Shown piece after piece: positions 8,374-15,833 of a DNA stretch of 64,000 bases (position 1 is its first letter; each line of letters begins with the position of its first letter). A program made the translations under genes and the position numbers. Origin of the DNA: GCA-2731375 sp964590195 (GTDB taxonomy: Bacteria; Pseudomonadota; Alphaproteobacteria; GCA-2731375); the NCBI GenBank assembly GCA_964590195.1, contig CAZPWJ010000018.1, forward strand, positions 1 to 64,000. Reading direction: 5' to 3'. A model generated the notes under the pieces. It saw nothing but the letters and a program-made list of their open reading frames with translations. It was not told where the DNA came from and did no database searches.

Positions 8374-10005
8374 ATGTCCGAACCAGACGAAATACCAAGC
8401 CTAAAACAGAGCCGGCGCAGCTTTCTCAAGGCCGGCGGCGCGGCGCTGGGAGCCGCGAGCACGGTTGGCTTACCGAGCTTGGCCACGGCAAAAGACGGAG
8501 ACAGAAGTAGCGGCAAGAGAGGCGGCATCTTGCGCTTTGCCACCCGCTCGGATACCCGCGGCGTCGACCCTCACAAGAACCTGTTCTACAACGTCTCCCA
8601 ACCTCTGGCGGCGACCTCCCAGGGCTTGTTGGATATTGCCCCGGATGTGGCACCCGCGCCGGGCATTGCCAGTGAATGGCATATCTCGGACGATCTACAG
8701 ACCTATACTTTCCGGCTGCGTCCGGGCGTGACCTTTCACAACGGCGCCGATGTCGACGCGGCGGCGGTTAAGTGGAATTTCGAGCGGATCATGGATCCGA
8801 AAATCGGCCATCCGTTTGCCCGCTCCAGCCTGGAAAACATCAAGGAAATCGCGGCCGTCGATAAATATACCCTGCGCTGCATATTGGAGCGGCCCAGCGC
8901 GGTATTCCTCGCCAACATAACGTACTATCCCTGCAACCTGATCGCCCCCGGCAGCGCCGAGCAGCCCATCGGCTGCGGCCCGTTCAAGTTCAAATCCTGG
9001 AAAGCCTGGGACCGCACCGAAATGGTCCGCTTCGAAAACTACTTCGAAACCGACGCTGACGGCATCGCCCTACCCTATCTCGACGGCATCGTCGGCTTGC
9101 CAAAGAAACAAGACCGCGCCCGCCTTGTTGCCCTGCAGAATGGCGACGTGGATTTGATCGACCATCTCGGCTATGCCGATGCCGGCCAATTCCGGCGCAA
9201 ATTCGGTAAACAGTTTCAAACCTGGAATGTGCCCCAGGTGGGGACCGCGTGGATCGGATTTAACCTGAATACCGGCCCGTTTTCCTATCAAAACCCCGAG
9301 GGCCACACCCTGCGGACCGCCGCCGCCCATGCCATCGACCATGATGCGATCCATCAATCGGTGTTTTATGGCCTGGGCACACCGGCGAACGGATTTTATG
9401 GCCCGGACAGCCCCTGGCACATGCCCGATGTAAAGCCGGGGCCAGAATATAACCCGGACAAGGCGCGCTTTCTGTTGCGCCGCCATAATTTGGCGAATAC
9501 GCCAATCATCCTGGTCTCGCGGCAGGATTTCGCCTACATGCACCAGGCCGGCGAATTGATCCAGGCCATGTGGGCCGAGGTCGGCCTGAAAGTGGTGCAT
9601 GAAATCCATCCCAACAGGGTGTTGCGCGAAAAATACCGTCTCGGCGGCACTCAGGCTGGTGTCTACGATGCGGATTCCACCGCTTCAAGCTACCGCGCCG
9701 ATCCCGACGGCTGGTTCAATCGCTCGCTCCTATCCACCTCGCCGTCAACCAAGCTGCGGATTGGCTACAACAGCGAACAGGCGGACACCTTGATCAGAGA
9801 AGCCCGTATCACCCGGGACAGGCAAAAACGCATGCATCTCTATACGGAGCTGGAAAACATCATCAATGAAGATCTGCCCTTGATCTATACCCACACGGTG
9901 CCGCTGCTACAGGGCGGTGTGCAAAATCTGGCCGGCTACGAACCTGCCTTCGCTGGCCCGTTCTCCACCGTACAATCAGGCATCCGCACCGCGCATTTCA
10001 TCTAA
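8374..10005 (+). CDS. Peptide/nickel-type ABC transporter substrate-binding protein (family 5), copy 2
   Basis: A 543-residue paralogue of the protein at 2430-4058. It has a twin-arginine signal (SRRSFLKAGGAALGAAS) and runs parallel to copy 1 over its whole length; for example both have LRFATRSD/LRFSTRSD, PLAATS.GLLDI, GVTFHNGADVDA and a C-terminal PAFAGPFS/N block. I start at MSEPDE (8374), where the Tat region begins 12 residues in. An upstream in-frame TTG at 8314 is unlikely. It is transcribed alone, away from the ATPase genes. It probably feeds the same transporter with a different or overlapping ligand range. Confidence 0.92.
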   Translation: MSEPDEIPSLKQSRRSFLKAGGAALGAASTVGLPSLATAKDGDRSSGKRGGILRFATRSDTRGVDPHKNLFYNVSQPLAATSQGLLDIAPDVAPAPGIASEWHISDDLQTYTFRLRPGVTFHNGADVDAAAVKWNFERIMDPKIGHPFARSSLENIKEIAAVDKYTLRCILERPSAVFLANITYYPCNLIAPGSAEQPIGCGPFKFKSWKAWDRTEMVRFENYFETDADGIALPYLDGIVGLPKKQDRARLVALQNGDVDLIDHLGYADAGQFRRKFGKQFQTWNVPQVGTAWIGFNLNTGPFSYQNPEGHTLRTAAAHAIDHDAIHQSVFYGLGTPANGFYGPDSPWHMPDVKPGPEYNPDKARFLLRRHNLANTPIILVSRQDFAYMHQAGELIQAMWAEVGLKVVHEIHPNRVLREKYRLGGTQAGVYDADSTASSYRADPDGWFNRSLLSTSPSTKLRIGYNSEQADTLIREARITRDRQKRMHLYTELENIINEDLPLIYTHTVPLLQGGVQNLAGYEPAFAGPFSTVQSGIRTAHFI

Positions 10006-10041
10006 AGTCTTATCGATATTCATCGGGTCACCGAGCCGCCG

Positions 10042-10809
10042 CTAAAGCAGACGGAAACGGGTGCCGCAAATCATTACCATGTCGCCGTCCACGGCCAGGC
10101 CCCGGGCGGACGCGGCGGCCAGAATGGCGGCGCGGTCGGCGACTTCAAGATCCAGACCGCCCAGGCCCTCGCCTCGGTCATCCGCGGCCTCGACAAAGCG
10201 CAGGGTGGCATTGTCCAAGACAATCTCGGGCACGCCATTGTTCCCGGTGGTAACGGGCACGGCAAGAATTTTGCCCCAGCGTGCCGCCAGGGCATCGGGT
10301 TCGTGGCTCTGCAACTCCGCCGCAACCATGGCCGTGGTTCGATCCGTACGGACCGCGTCCTTCCAACTGCCGCCGGCGGGATGCCAGGGGCCGTCGGGGG
10401 ATTGGTCGCCGTCCATCTGATCATTTTCCAGCATGCAGCCGCCGGTATCGTGAGGGTGCAACTGGATGCCAGTAAAATCGCTGTAATTCAAGGCATTGGC
10501 GACACGTACACCGAGTTCGCCGACTCGAGTCCGGCGTTCTTCCACATTGTCGCATTGCAGAATGACCATATAGCCGCCATCGCCGCCCCGGCGCTTCAAA
10601 TAGCGCCCGCCGGCGGTGTTTTCCTTTAGGTCCAAAGGCGCGACAACTTCGAGAAAATTCGTGCCCACGGGCAACAGCGCATTTTCAAGACCATAAACGC
10701 CAACGGCGGGGTCGTGAAAGCAGGTTTCCAGGCCCAAAACGTCCTTCAAATCATCCACCGCCGGGGCCAATTCCTCGGCTACCAGACAAATCTGCCGTAG
10801 TCGCAACAT
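10042..10809 (-). CDS. VOC (glyoxalase-like) superfamily protein
   Basis: A protein of about 255 residues from the vicinal oxygen chelate superfamily. The N-terminal half (LRQICLVAEELAPAVDDLKD.LGLE, later NFLEVVAPL) forms one glyoxalase-like module and the C-terminal half (ALAARWGKILAV) a second, more divergent one. The ATG at 10809 has AGGAGG 8 bases upstream. It sits 50 bases downstream of the MeaB gene in the same direction. Methylmalonyl-CoA epimerase is also a VOC enzyme, so a link to the mutase genes is tempting. However, epimerases are about half this length, so I leave the function open. Confidence 0.75.
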   Translation of the reverse strand: MLRLRQICLVAEELAPAVDDLKDVLGLETCFHDPAVGVYGLENALLPVGTNFLEVVAPLDLKENTAGGRYLKRRGGDGGYMVILQCDNVEERRTRVGELGVRVANALNYSDFTGIQLHPHDTGGCMLENDQMDGDQSPDGPWHPAGGSWKDAVRTDRTTAMVAAELQSHEPDALAARWGKILAVPVTTGNNGVPEIVLDNATLRFVEAADDRGEGLGGLDLEVADRAAILAAASARGLAVDGDMVMICGTRFRLL

Positions 10810-10859
10810 CACATCGTCCTCCTATCAATCGAGATCCAGTCCCGGTCGCCGCGTCATGG

Positions 10860-11828
10860 TTATTCTGGTTCTTTTAGTTGCCGCAAAAGCTGCGCGGCGG
10901 CAGCCTCGACCCCCAATTCACCCCGTTGCACCTGGGCGCAAAGATCATCCACATTGACACCGCTATCCTCGCGGATCAATCGCCGAACCCGTTGCGCCGT
11001 GGCATCGGCCAGCAAACGGCGCACCCGGCGTAGGGCACGAGCGGCACGTTCTTCCTCCCCCATTGCCCCTTCCAGGGTGCCGGCGCGCGCCTCCACCGCA
11101 TCGGCCAGGGCAGTGACCCCCTCGCCGTTGGTTGCCGTGGTGGACAGCACCGGCACCTCGGCCATGCCCGCCTCGCGCAGGGACAACATGCCCTTCAGCT
11201 GGCTGACGGTGCGTTCGGCCAAGGGCAGATCCGCCTTGTTGACCACAAGAATGTCGGCGATTTCCAGGATGCCGGCCTTGATCGCCTGGACATCGTCACC
11301 AAGGCCAGGGGCACAAATCACCACACGGACATCGGCGATTTCGGCAATTTCCACTTCCGACTGGCCGGCGCCGACGGTTTCCACCACGACCACATCGCGG
11401 CCGGCGGCATCCATCACATCGATCACCCGCGCCGCCATCGGCGACAGCCCACCCAAATGGCCCCGTGCCGCCAGGGAGCGGACGAAGACGCCGGGATCGC
11501 GGGTATGCTCGCTCATCCTGATCCGATCACCCAGAATGGCGCCGCCCGTCAGCGGACTGGACGGATCAACCGCGACCACCCCGACACTGCGTTCGCGGCG
11601 GCGCAATTCAACGATCAGGGCATTGACCAGGGTGGATTTTCCCGCACCAGGGGGACCGGTAAAGCCGACCACCAGGGCGCGGCCCAGATGAGGTTGTATG
11701 CCGGCCAGCAATTCGGCTGCTTGCGGCGTATCGTTTTCCACCGCCGTGATCGATTTGGCCAGCGCGATTGTCTGCCCGTCGAGAAGGCGTTGCAGCAAGC
11801 CATCCGGCGGGCTGGTGGTCTCCACCAT
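10860..11828 (-). CDS. meaB: Methylmalonyl-CoA mutase-associated GTPase MeaB
   Basis: A 322-residue G3E-type P-loop GTPase of the MeaB/ArgK family. These GTPases load adenosylcobalamin into acyl-CoA mutases and protect them from inactivation. Visible motifs are the P-loop GFTGPPGAGKST near residue 55, VDPSSP, the switch segment ETVGAGQSE and the guanine-specificity motif NKAD. It begins 2 bases after the stop of the small B12-binding subunit gene, so the two are co-translated. Its usual client, a mutase large subunit, is not encoded in this window. Confidence 0.95.
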   Translation of the reverse strand: MVETTSPPDGLLQRLLDGQTIALAKSITAVENDTPQAAELLAGIQPHLGRALVVGFTGPPGAGKSTLVNALIVELRRRERSVGVVAVDPSSPLTGGAILGDRIRMSEHTRDPGVFVRSLAARGHLGGLSPMAARVIDVMDAAGRDVVVVETVGAGQSEVEIAEIADVRVVICAPGLGDDVQAIKAGILEIADILVVNKADLPLAERTVSQLKGMLSLREAGMAEVPVLSTTATNGEGVTALADAVEARAGTLEGAMGEEERAARALRRVRRLLADATAQRVRRLIREDSGVNVDDLCAQVQRGELGVEAAAAQLLRQLKEPE

Positions 11829-11830
11829 AC

Positions 11831-12238
11831 TCAGGCCGCCGCCCGGGCCTCTTCGGCCAGGCGGGCAATCTCCTCGACGATCTGTTCCCTGGTACTGCCC
11901 GGATGAAAGATCGCGGCGACGCCGGCGCCGTGCAGCCCTTCGATATCCTGGTCCGGAACGATACCGCCGACAACCACCCGGACATGCCCCAGGCCGCCAT
12001 CGCGCAAGGCCGTCATCAGGTCGGGCAGCAGCAAATGATCAGTAGCCAGGGACGAAATACCAACAACGTCCACGTCTTCCTGGGTCGCCAGGGCGACGAC
12101 GTCGGCGATGTCCTGCCAGGGGCCGGTGTAAACCACCTCCATCCCCGCATCACGCAAATAGGCCGCGACGATACGGCTGCCCCGGTCGTGGCCATCAAAA
12201 CCGATCTTGGTGACGAGAATACGGGCCGGCGCGCTCAT
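11831..12238 (-). CDS. Stand-alone cobalamin-binding subunit of an acyl-CoA mutase
   Basis: A 135-residue B12-binding domain matching the C-terminal part of methylmalonyl-CoA mutase. The cobalamin-binding signature GFDGHDRGSR (D-x-H-x-x-G, where the His ligates cobalt) is near residue 16, and VGISSL and VVVGGIVPDQD follow as expected. Stand-alone subunits occur in two-subunit mutases such as 2-hydroxyisobutyryl-CoA mutase (HcmB) or archaeal methylmalonyl-CoA mutase. The start is ATG at 12238; an in-frame TTG at 12247 is less likely. It heads an operon with meaB. The catalytic subunit must be elsewhere in the genome, so the substrate is unresolved. Confidence 0.88.
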   Translation of the reverse strand: MSAPARILVTKIGFDGHDRGSRIVAAYLRDAGMEVVYTGPWQDIADVVALATQEDVDVVGISSLATDHLLLPDLMTALRDGGLGHVRVVVGGIVPDQDIEGLHGAGVAAIFHPGSTREQIVEEIARLAEEARAAA

Positions 12239-12255
12239 GCCGCCCAACCCAAGAC

Positions 12256-12276
12256 ACGGCCCATTGCACGGGCCGT
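12256..12276 (-). promoter_or_regulatory. Stem-loop in the leader of the B12-subunit/meaB operon
   Basis: A perfect 7-bp stem (ACGGCCC/GGGCCGT) with a 7-base loop lies 18 bases before the ATG at 12238. A possible -10 box TATTAT occurs further upstream on the minus strand (about 12299-12304). The structure is far too small to be a cobalamin riboswitch. Confidence 0.35.
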
Positions 12277-12395
12277 TTTGAGGAGATTTCGACTACTATA
12301 ATACATGGCGAAATTTCTAAGCAGCATGCCGGGACAAGTCAACAGAGCCCTGGCGCGGCAAACTGATGCAGCGATAAGTTAGAGCCGTTCTTGGC

Positions 12396-12806
12396 TCAGA
12401 CAATCTGCTTCCAGTAGCTGTCCTTGCTGGCGATCAGGCCGTCACGCACTGTGTAGATATCGACGCCGCGCACATCATAGGCGCTGCCATCGGCGATATA
12501 GGTCCCCGTGGCGCGAAAGGTACCGATGATGCGGCCAGGGGCATGATGCACCTCGGTCTCTGAAAAACGTACATCGCGGACCACTTCGGCCCGCGCCGCG
12601 ATGGCCTGGCGTACTTCGTCGGCACCACGGACGATCTGTCCATCCGGCGCATCCGGCCCCGTTGCCTGGACCCAGACGAAATCCTTCGTGACGCAGGCCA
12701 GAATGCCCTCGACATCGGCCCGGTTGAAGGCCTTGCCAAAGCGGCGCAGCAGATCCATCGCCTCGTCTTCGGATTGACTTATGGATTGGCTCGTCGATTG
12801 GCTCAT
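12396..12806 (-). CDS. SnoaL-like / NTF2-fold protein
   Basis: A 136-residue protein of the NTF2-like (SnoaL-like polyketide cyclase/ketosteroid isomerase) superfamily. Evidence is the pattern LLRRFGKAFNRADVEGILACVTKDFVWV, a central ...VRGADEVRQAI... and a final GLIASKDSYWKQ, which are standard for this fold. The N-terminus is a low-complexity SQSTSQSISQS run. The start at 12806 has GGGAGA upstream. It follows the glycerophosphodiesterase gene by 14 bases in the same direction. Catalytic activity cannot be assigned; many members are small-molecule isomerases, hydrolases or binding proteins. Confidence 0.75.
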   Translation of the reverse strand: MSQSTSQSISQSEDEAMDLLRRFGKAFNRADVEGILACVTKDFVWVQATGPDAPDGQIVRGADEVRQAIAARAEVVRDVRFSETEVHHAPGRIIGTFRATGTYIADGSAYDVRGVDIYTVRDGLIASKDSYWKQIV

Positions 12807-12820
12807 TGGTCGTCTCCCAT

Positions 12821-13582
12821 TTACTGTTTCGGCCACAGGCCGCGCTCGGTGAAAACCCTCTTCAAGAGGACCGTTTCATCGCTCATGATACCATCAACGC
12901 CTAAATCCAACAGCCGCCGCATTTCCGCTTCGTCATTGATGGTCCAGACATGCACCTTCAGCCCCAACCCGTGCGCGCAATCAACCAATCGCCGATCCAC
13001 AACCGGCAGGCCATAGTGGCGCACCGGAACCTGGACTGCCTGTGCCTGGAAACTCCCAACGGGCAGCCCCAGGCTGGCCAAACGCACGCGCAACACCTCG
13101 CCCGGCCCCATTGAGCTGCATAGCTCGGCCCCCAGAGCCGCCCGTAAGGCAGCCAGGCGGCGGCCTGAGAAGCTACCCACGCAGACCCGCGCCAGCAAGC
13201 CGGGCCCGGCCAAGGCGGCAATCAGGGGTGCCACGGCGGCATCGGCCTTGGGGTCGATATTGATCCGCAGATCAGGCCAGGCCGCCAGCAGTTCATCGAA
13301 ACGGGGAATGGGCTCGCGGCCATGCACCCTGGCCCGTGCGACCACCGCCCAATCAAGTTCGGCAATGCGGCCCCGTTGGTTGGTCACCCGGTCCAGTCGG
13401 TCATCGTGAAAGGCCACCAGAACGCCGTCGCGGGTGGCATGAACATCGGTCTCGATATAGCCATAGCCCAGATCCACGGCATCCTGAAAGGCGGCCATGG
13501 TGTTCTCGGGGTGCGCGGCGGCACTACCCCTATGGGCGATGGCGACCGGTTGATCCGCAACCAGGTAAGGGTGCGGCTTCAC
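12821..13582 (-). CDS. Glycerophosphodiester phosphodiesterase
   Basis: A 253-residue TIM-barrel phosphodiesterase that hydrolyses deacylated phospholipids to glycerol 3-phosphate and an alcohol. Signatures are IAHRGSAAAHPENT at residues 14-28 (catalytic HR and PENT), IETDVH with the metal-binding Glu/Asp, and VAFHDDRLDRVTN. The C-terminal VHVWTINDEAEMRRLLDLGVDGIMSD is diagnostic. No signal peptide is visible, so it is probably cytoplasmic. It is divergent from the enoyl-CoA hydratase gene, and the shared upstream region contains two dyads. Confidence 0.93.
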   Translation of the reverse strand: MKPHPYLVADQPVAIAHRGSAAAHPENTMAAFQDAVDLGYGYIETDVHATRDGVLVAFHDDRLDRVTNQRGRIAELDWAVVARARVHGREPIPRFDELLAAWPDLRINIDPKADAAVAPLIAALAGPGLLARVCVGSFSGRRLAALRAALGAELCSSMGPGEVLRVRLASLGLPVGSFQAQAVQVPVRHYGLPVVDRRLVDCAHGLGLKVHVWTINDEAEMRRLLDLGVDGIMSDETVLLKRVFTERGLWPKQ

Positions 13583-13618
13583 GGGCGCGTCTCAAGCAAA
13601 TTCATGCAACAGTCCCTT

Positions 13619-13648
13619 GGTTTCCGGCCAATATAGCGTCCGGAAACC
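13619..13648. promoter_or_regulatory. 9-bp inverted repeat with 12-base spacer (candidate operator 1)
   Basis: GGTTTCCGG at 13619-13627 is repeated inverted as CCGGAAACC at 13640-13648. It lies between the divergent glycerophosphodiesterase and enoyl-CoA hydratase genes. Confidence 0.5.
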
Positions 13649-13660
13649 GGCTCGGAAACT

Positions 13661-13698
13661 GCACCATGGACGCAGGCATGGTTTTGCTGGCATGGTGC
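13661..13698. promoter_or_regulatory. 8-bp inverted repeat with 22-base spacer (candidate operator 2)
   Basis: GCACCATG at 13661-13668 pairs with CATGGTGC at 13691-13698. It is the second dyad in the same 160-base divergent intergenic region and lies closer to the hydratase start. Confidence 0.4.
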
Positions 13699-13741
13699 CG
13701 GAAAGCAACGACACTAAATTTTGGCCTTATGGAGAACTGAC

Positions 13742-14533
13742 GTGAGCTACGAAACAATCGAATTTGAAATGCGCGGCAGTGTCGCCTGGATAACCCTGAA
13801 CCGGCCAAAATCCTTCAATTCCCTGAACCTGGCCATGGCCAAGGATTTGTGTGATCTGAGCATCAAGTTGGGCGAGGACAGGAACGTCCGCGCCGTGGTC
13901 ATGACGGGCAGTGGCGAGGCGGCCTATTGCGCCGGCGGGGACATTCCCAGCTTTGCCGAGAACGTGGATGAACTGCCCGTTTTGCTGAAGGAAATGACCA
14001 CCTATCTACATATGGCGATCTCGCGCTTCGCGTGGATGCGGGCGCCGATGATCGCCGCCGTCAACGGCGTTGCCGCCGGGGCCGGTCTGAGCATGGTGGC
14101 CTGCACCGATCTAGCCATCGCCGTGGAAGGTGCCTCTTTCACCTCCGCCTATACCAAGATCGGCCTGTCGCCGGACGGCAGCTCGACCTACTACCTGCCC
14201 CGCGTCATCGGCACTCGCCGGGCGGCCGAGCTGTACATGACCAACCGGGTCCTGAATGCGCAAGAGGCGTTGGAATGGGGCCTGATCAACAAAATCGTCC
14301 CGGCGGCGGATTTACAGGCGGAAGCGGAAAAACTGGCCAATCAACTGGCGGAGAGCGCAACGGAAGCCATGGGTGCGGTCAAGGAGATGCTGCTGACATC
14401 CACCACCGACAGCCTTGAATCCCAGATGGAGCGGGAGACACGCAACATTTCCCGTCTGGGCGGCACCGCCGATGGCCGCGAGGGCATCGACGCCTTCCTC
14501 AACAAACGCAAGCCCACCTTCACGGGCAACTGA
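13742..14533 (+). CDS. Enoyl-CoA hydratase/isomerase family protein
   Basis: A 263-residue crotonase-fold protein. It carries the oxyanion-hole segments AAYCAGGDIPSF (around residues 60-71) and NGVAAGAGLSMV (around residues 105-116) and the helix GLSPDGSSTYYLPRVIG typical of the family. I use the GTG at 13742 with GGAG 7 bases upstream; a TTG at 13721 is in frame but has no ribosome binding site. Position 131 equivalents of the hydratase Glu pair are replaced (SPDGS), so it may be an isomerase or hydrolase rather than a true hydratase. It is followed 21 bases later by a haloalkane dehalogenase. Confidence 0.88.
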   Translation: MSYETIEFEMRGSVAWITLNRPKSFNSLNLAMAKDLCDLSIKLGEDRNVRAVVMTGSGEAAYCAGGDIPSFAENVDELPVLLKEMTTYLHMAISRFAWMRAPMIAAVNGVAAGAGLSMVACTDLAIAVEGASFTSAYTKIGLSPDGSSTYYLPRVIGTRRAAELYMTNRVLNAQEALEWGLINKIVPAADLQAEAEKLANQLAESATEAMGAVKEMLLTSTTDSLESQMERETRNISRLGGTADGREGIDAFLNKRKPTFTGN

Positions 14534-14554
14534 TTTTACGAAGGGCAATGAAGC

Positions 14555-15439
14555 ATGATTTCCACCGATCCCCGCTACGAGCGCAAATTCGCCACCGTCA
14601 ACGGCAAGCGCATGGCCTATGTGGACGAAGGCGAAGGCGATCCCATCGTCTTTCAGCACGGCAACCCCACCTCGTCCTATCTGTGGCGCAACATCATGCC
14701 CCACTGTGCCGGCCTGGGCCGGTTGATCGCCTGTGACCTGATCGGCATGGGCGACAGCGAGAAACTCGATAACCCAGGGCCCGACCGCTACACCTATTCA
14801 GAGCAGCGCGACTATCTCTATGCCTTATGGGAACAGATCGGCATCAGCGACAATGTGATCTTCGTAATCCATGACTGGGGTTCGGCCCTGGGCTTTGACT
14901 GGGCCAACCAGAACAGGGACAAGGTGCAGGGCATCGCCTATATGGAAGCGGTGGTGCAGACCATGAATTGGGCCGACTTCCCCGATAATGCCCGTGGCGT
15001 CTTTCAGGGTTTTCGCTCGGAAGCCGGCGAGAACATGGTTCTCGACAAGAACATTTTCGTCGAACGGGTCCTGCCCAGCGCCATCATCCGGGATCTCACG
15101 GACGACGAAATGGCCCATTACCGGAAACCTTTTCTGGAGCCCGGCGAGGACCGCCGCCCCACATTGACCTGGCCGCGCATGATCCCCATCGAGGGGGAGC
15201 CGCCGGAGGTTTGTGAGGTCGTCGATAGCTTCGGTGCCTGGTTGTCGGAATGCGACCTGCCAAAATTGTTCATTAACGCCGAGCCCGGCTCGCTTTTGAT
15301 TGGCCCGCAGCGGGAATTCTGCCGCACCTGGCCGAACCAAACCGAGGTCACCGTCAAGGGCAGCCATTTCGTGCAAGAGGACAGTCCCGACGAAATCGGC
15401 CAGGCGGTGGCGGAATTCGTCAAGGGTATTCGCGGCTAG
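14555..15439 (+). CDS. dhaA: Haloalkane dehalogenase, LinB-like (HLD-II)
   Basis: A 294-residue alpha/beta hydrolase that cleaves carbon-halogen bonds of haloalkanes to alcohol and halide. The sequence follows LinB/DhaA closely through FQHGNPTSSYLWRNIMPH, LIGMGDS, HDWGSALGFDWA and FCRTWPNQTE. All expected residues are present: nucleophile D107, halide-binding N37 and W108, acid E131 and base H271 (in GSHFVQEDSPDEIG). There is no signal peptide. It lies between an enoyl-CoA hydratase and a cupin in one operon. The family is confident; the natural substrate is unknown, and many environmental homologues come from unpolluted habitats. Confidence 0.93.
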   Translation: MISTDPRYERKFATVNGKRMAYVDEGEGDPIVFQHGNPTSSYLWRNIMPHCAGLGRLIACDLIGMGDSEKLDNPGPDRYTYSEQRDYLYALWEQIGISDNVIFVIHDWGSALGFDWANQNRDKVQGIAYMEAVVQTMNWADFPDNARGVFQGFRSEAGENMVLDKNIFVERVLPSAIIRDLTDDEMAHYRKPFLEPGEDRRPTLTWPRMIPIEGEPPEVCEVVDSFGAWLSECDLPKLFINAEPGSLLIGPQREFCRTWPNQTEVTVKGSHFVQEDSPDEIGQAVAEFVKGIRG

Positions 15440-15459
15440 AGCGCTACGGGGAGACTAAT

Positions 15460-15828
15460 ATGCCGATCATCAATATAGACGATGTTGAAAAACAGCCATT
15501 TCCGGGCGGGGCGACCTATCAGACCATTGTTGGCGATGACAAAGGTTCGACCCCGATCCGCCTCGGCCTGCAGGTTTCGGAGCCAGGCTATTCCACCGGA
15601 ACCCATTCCCATCCCTATATGGAAGTCATCACGGTCGTGGAGGGCACGGGGGAGGCCTGGATCGAGGGCAAGGCCGGTGTGGCGCCCATTAAACCTGGCG
15701 TAACTCTGGTACTGCCGGCGGGCCTCAAACACGGCTTTCGGGCCACGGGCACGGGGCCGCTAAAGACCTATGGCGTGCATGCCTCGGCCGACCGTATCGT
15801 CGATTTCTATCCCGAAGACGACGCCTAG
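15460..15828 (+). CDS. Cupin-domain protein
   Basis: A 122-residue single-domain cupin. Motif 1 is GTHSHPYMEVITVVEGTGEAW, carrying the His-x-His and Glu metal ligands, and motif 2 is PAGLKHGFRATG with the third His. A GGGGAGA ribosome binding site precedes the ATG. It is the third gene of the hydratase/dehalogenase operon, 20 bases after the dehalogenase. Such small cupins can be dioxygenases, isomerases or sensors. No specific activity can be assigned. Confidence 0.85.
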   Translation: MPIINIDDVEKQPFPGGATYQTIVGDDKGSTPIRLGLQVSEPGYSTGTHSHPYMEVITVVEGTGEAWIEGKAGVAPIKPGVTLVLPAGLKHGFRATGTGPLKTYGVHASADRIVDFYPEDDA

Positions 15829-15833
15829 ACCGT

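Noticed and set aside
10042..10809. Methylmalonyl-CoA epimerase
   Set aside because: The VOC protein next to meaB is about twice the epimerase length and does not show the epimerase metal-site pattern clearly.
12239..12395. Cobalamin riboswitch upstream of the B12-subunit gene
   Set aside because: The gap is only about 150 bases and shows only a 7-bp hairpin; the conserved B12-box is not seen.
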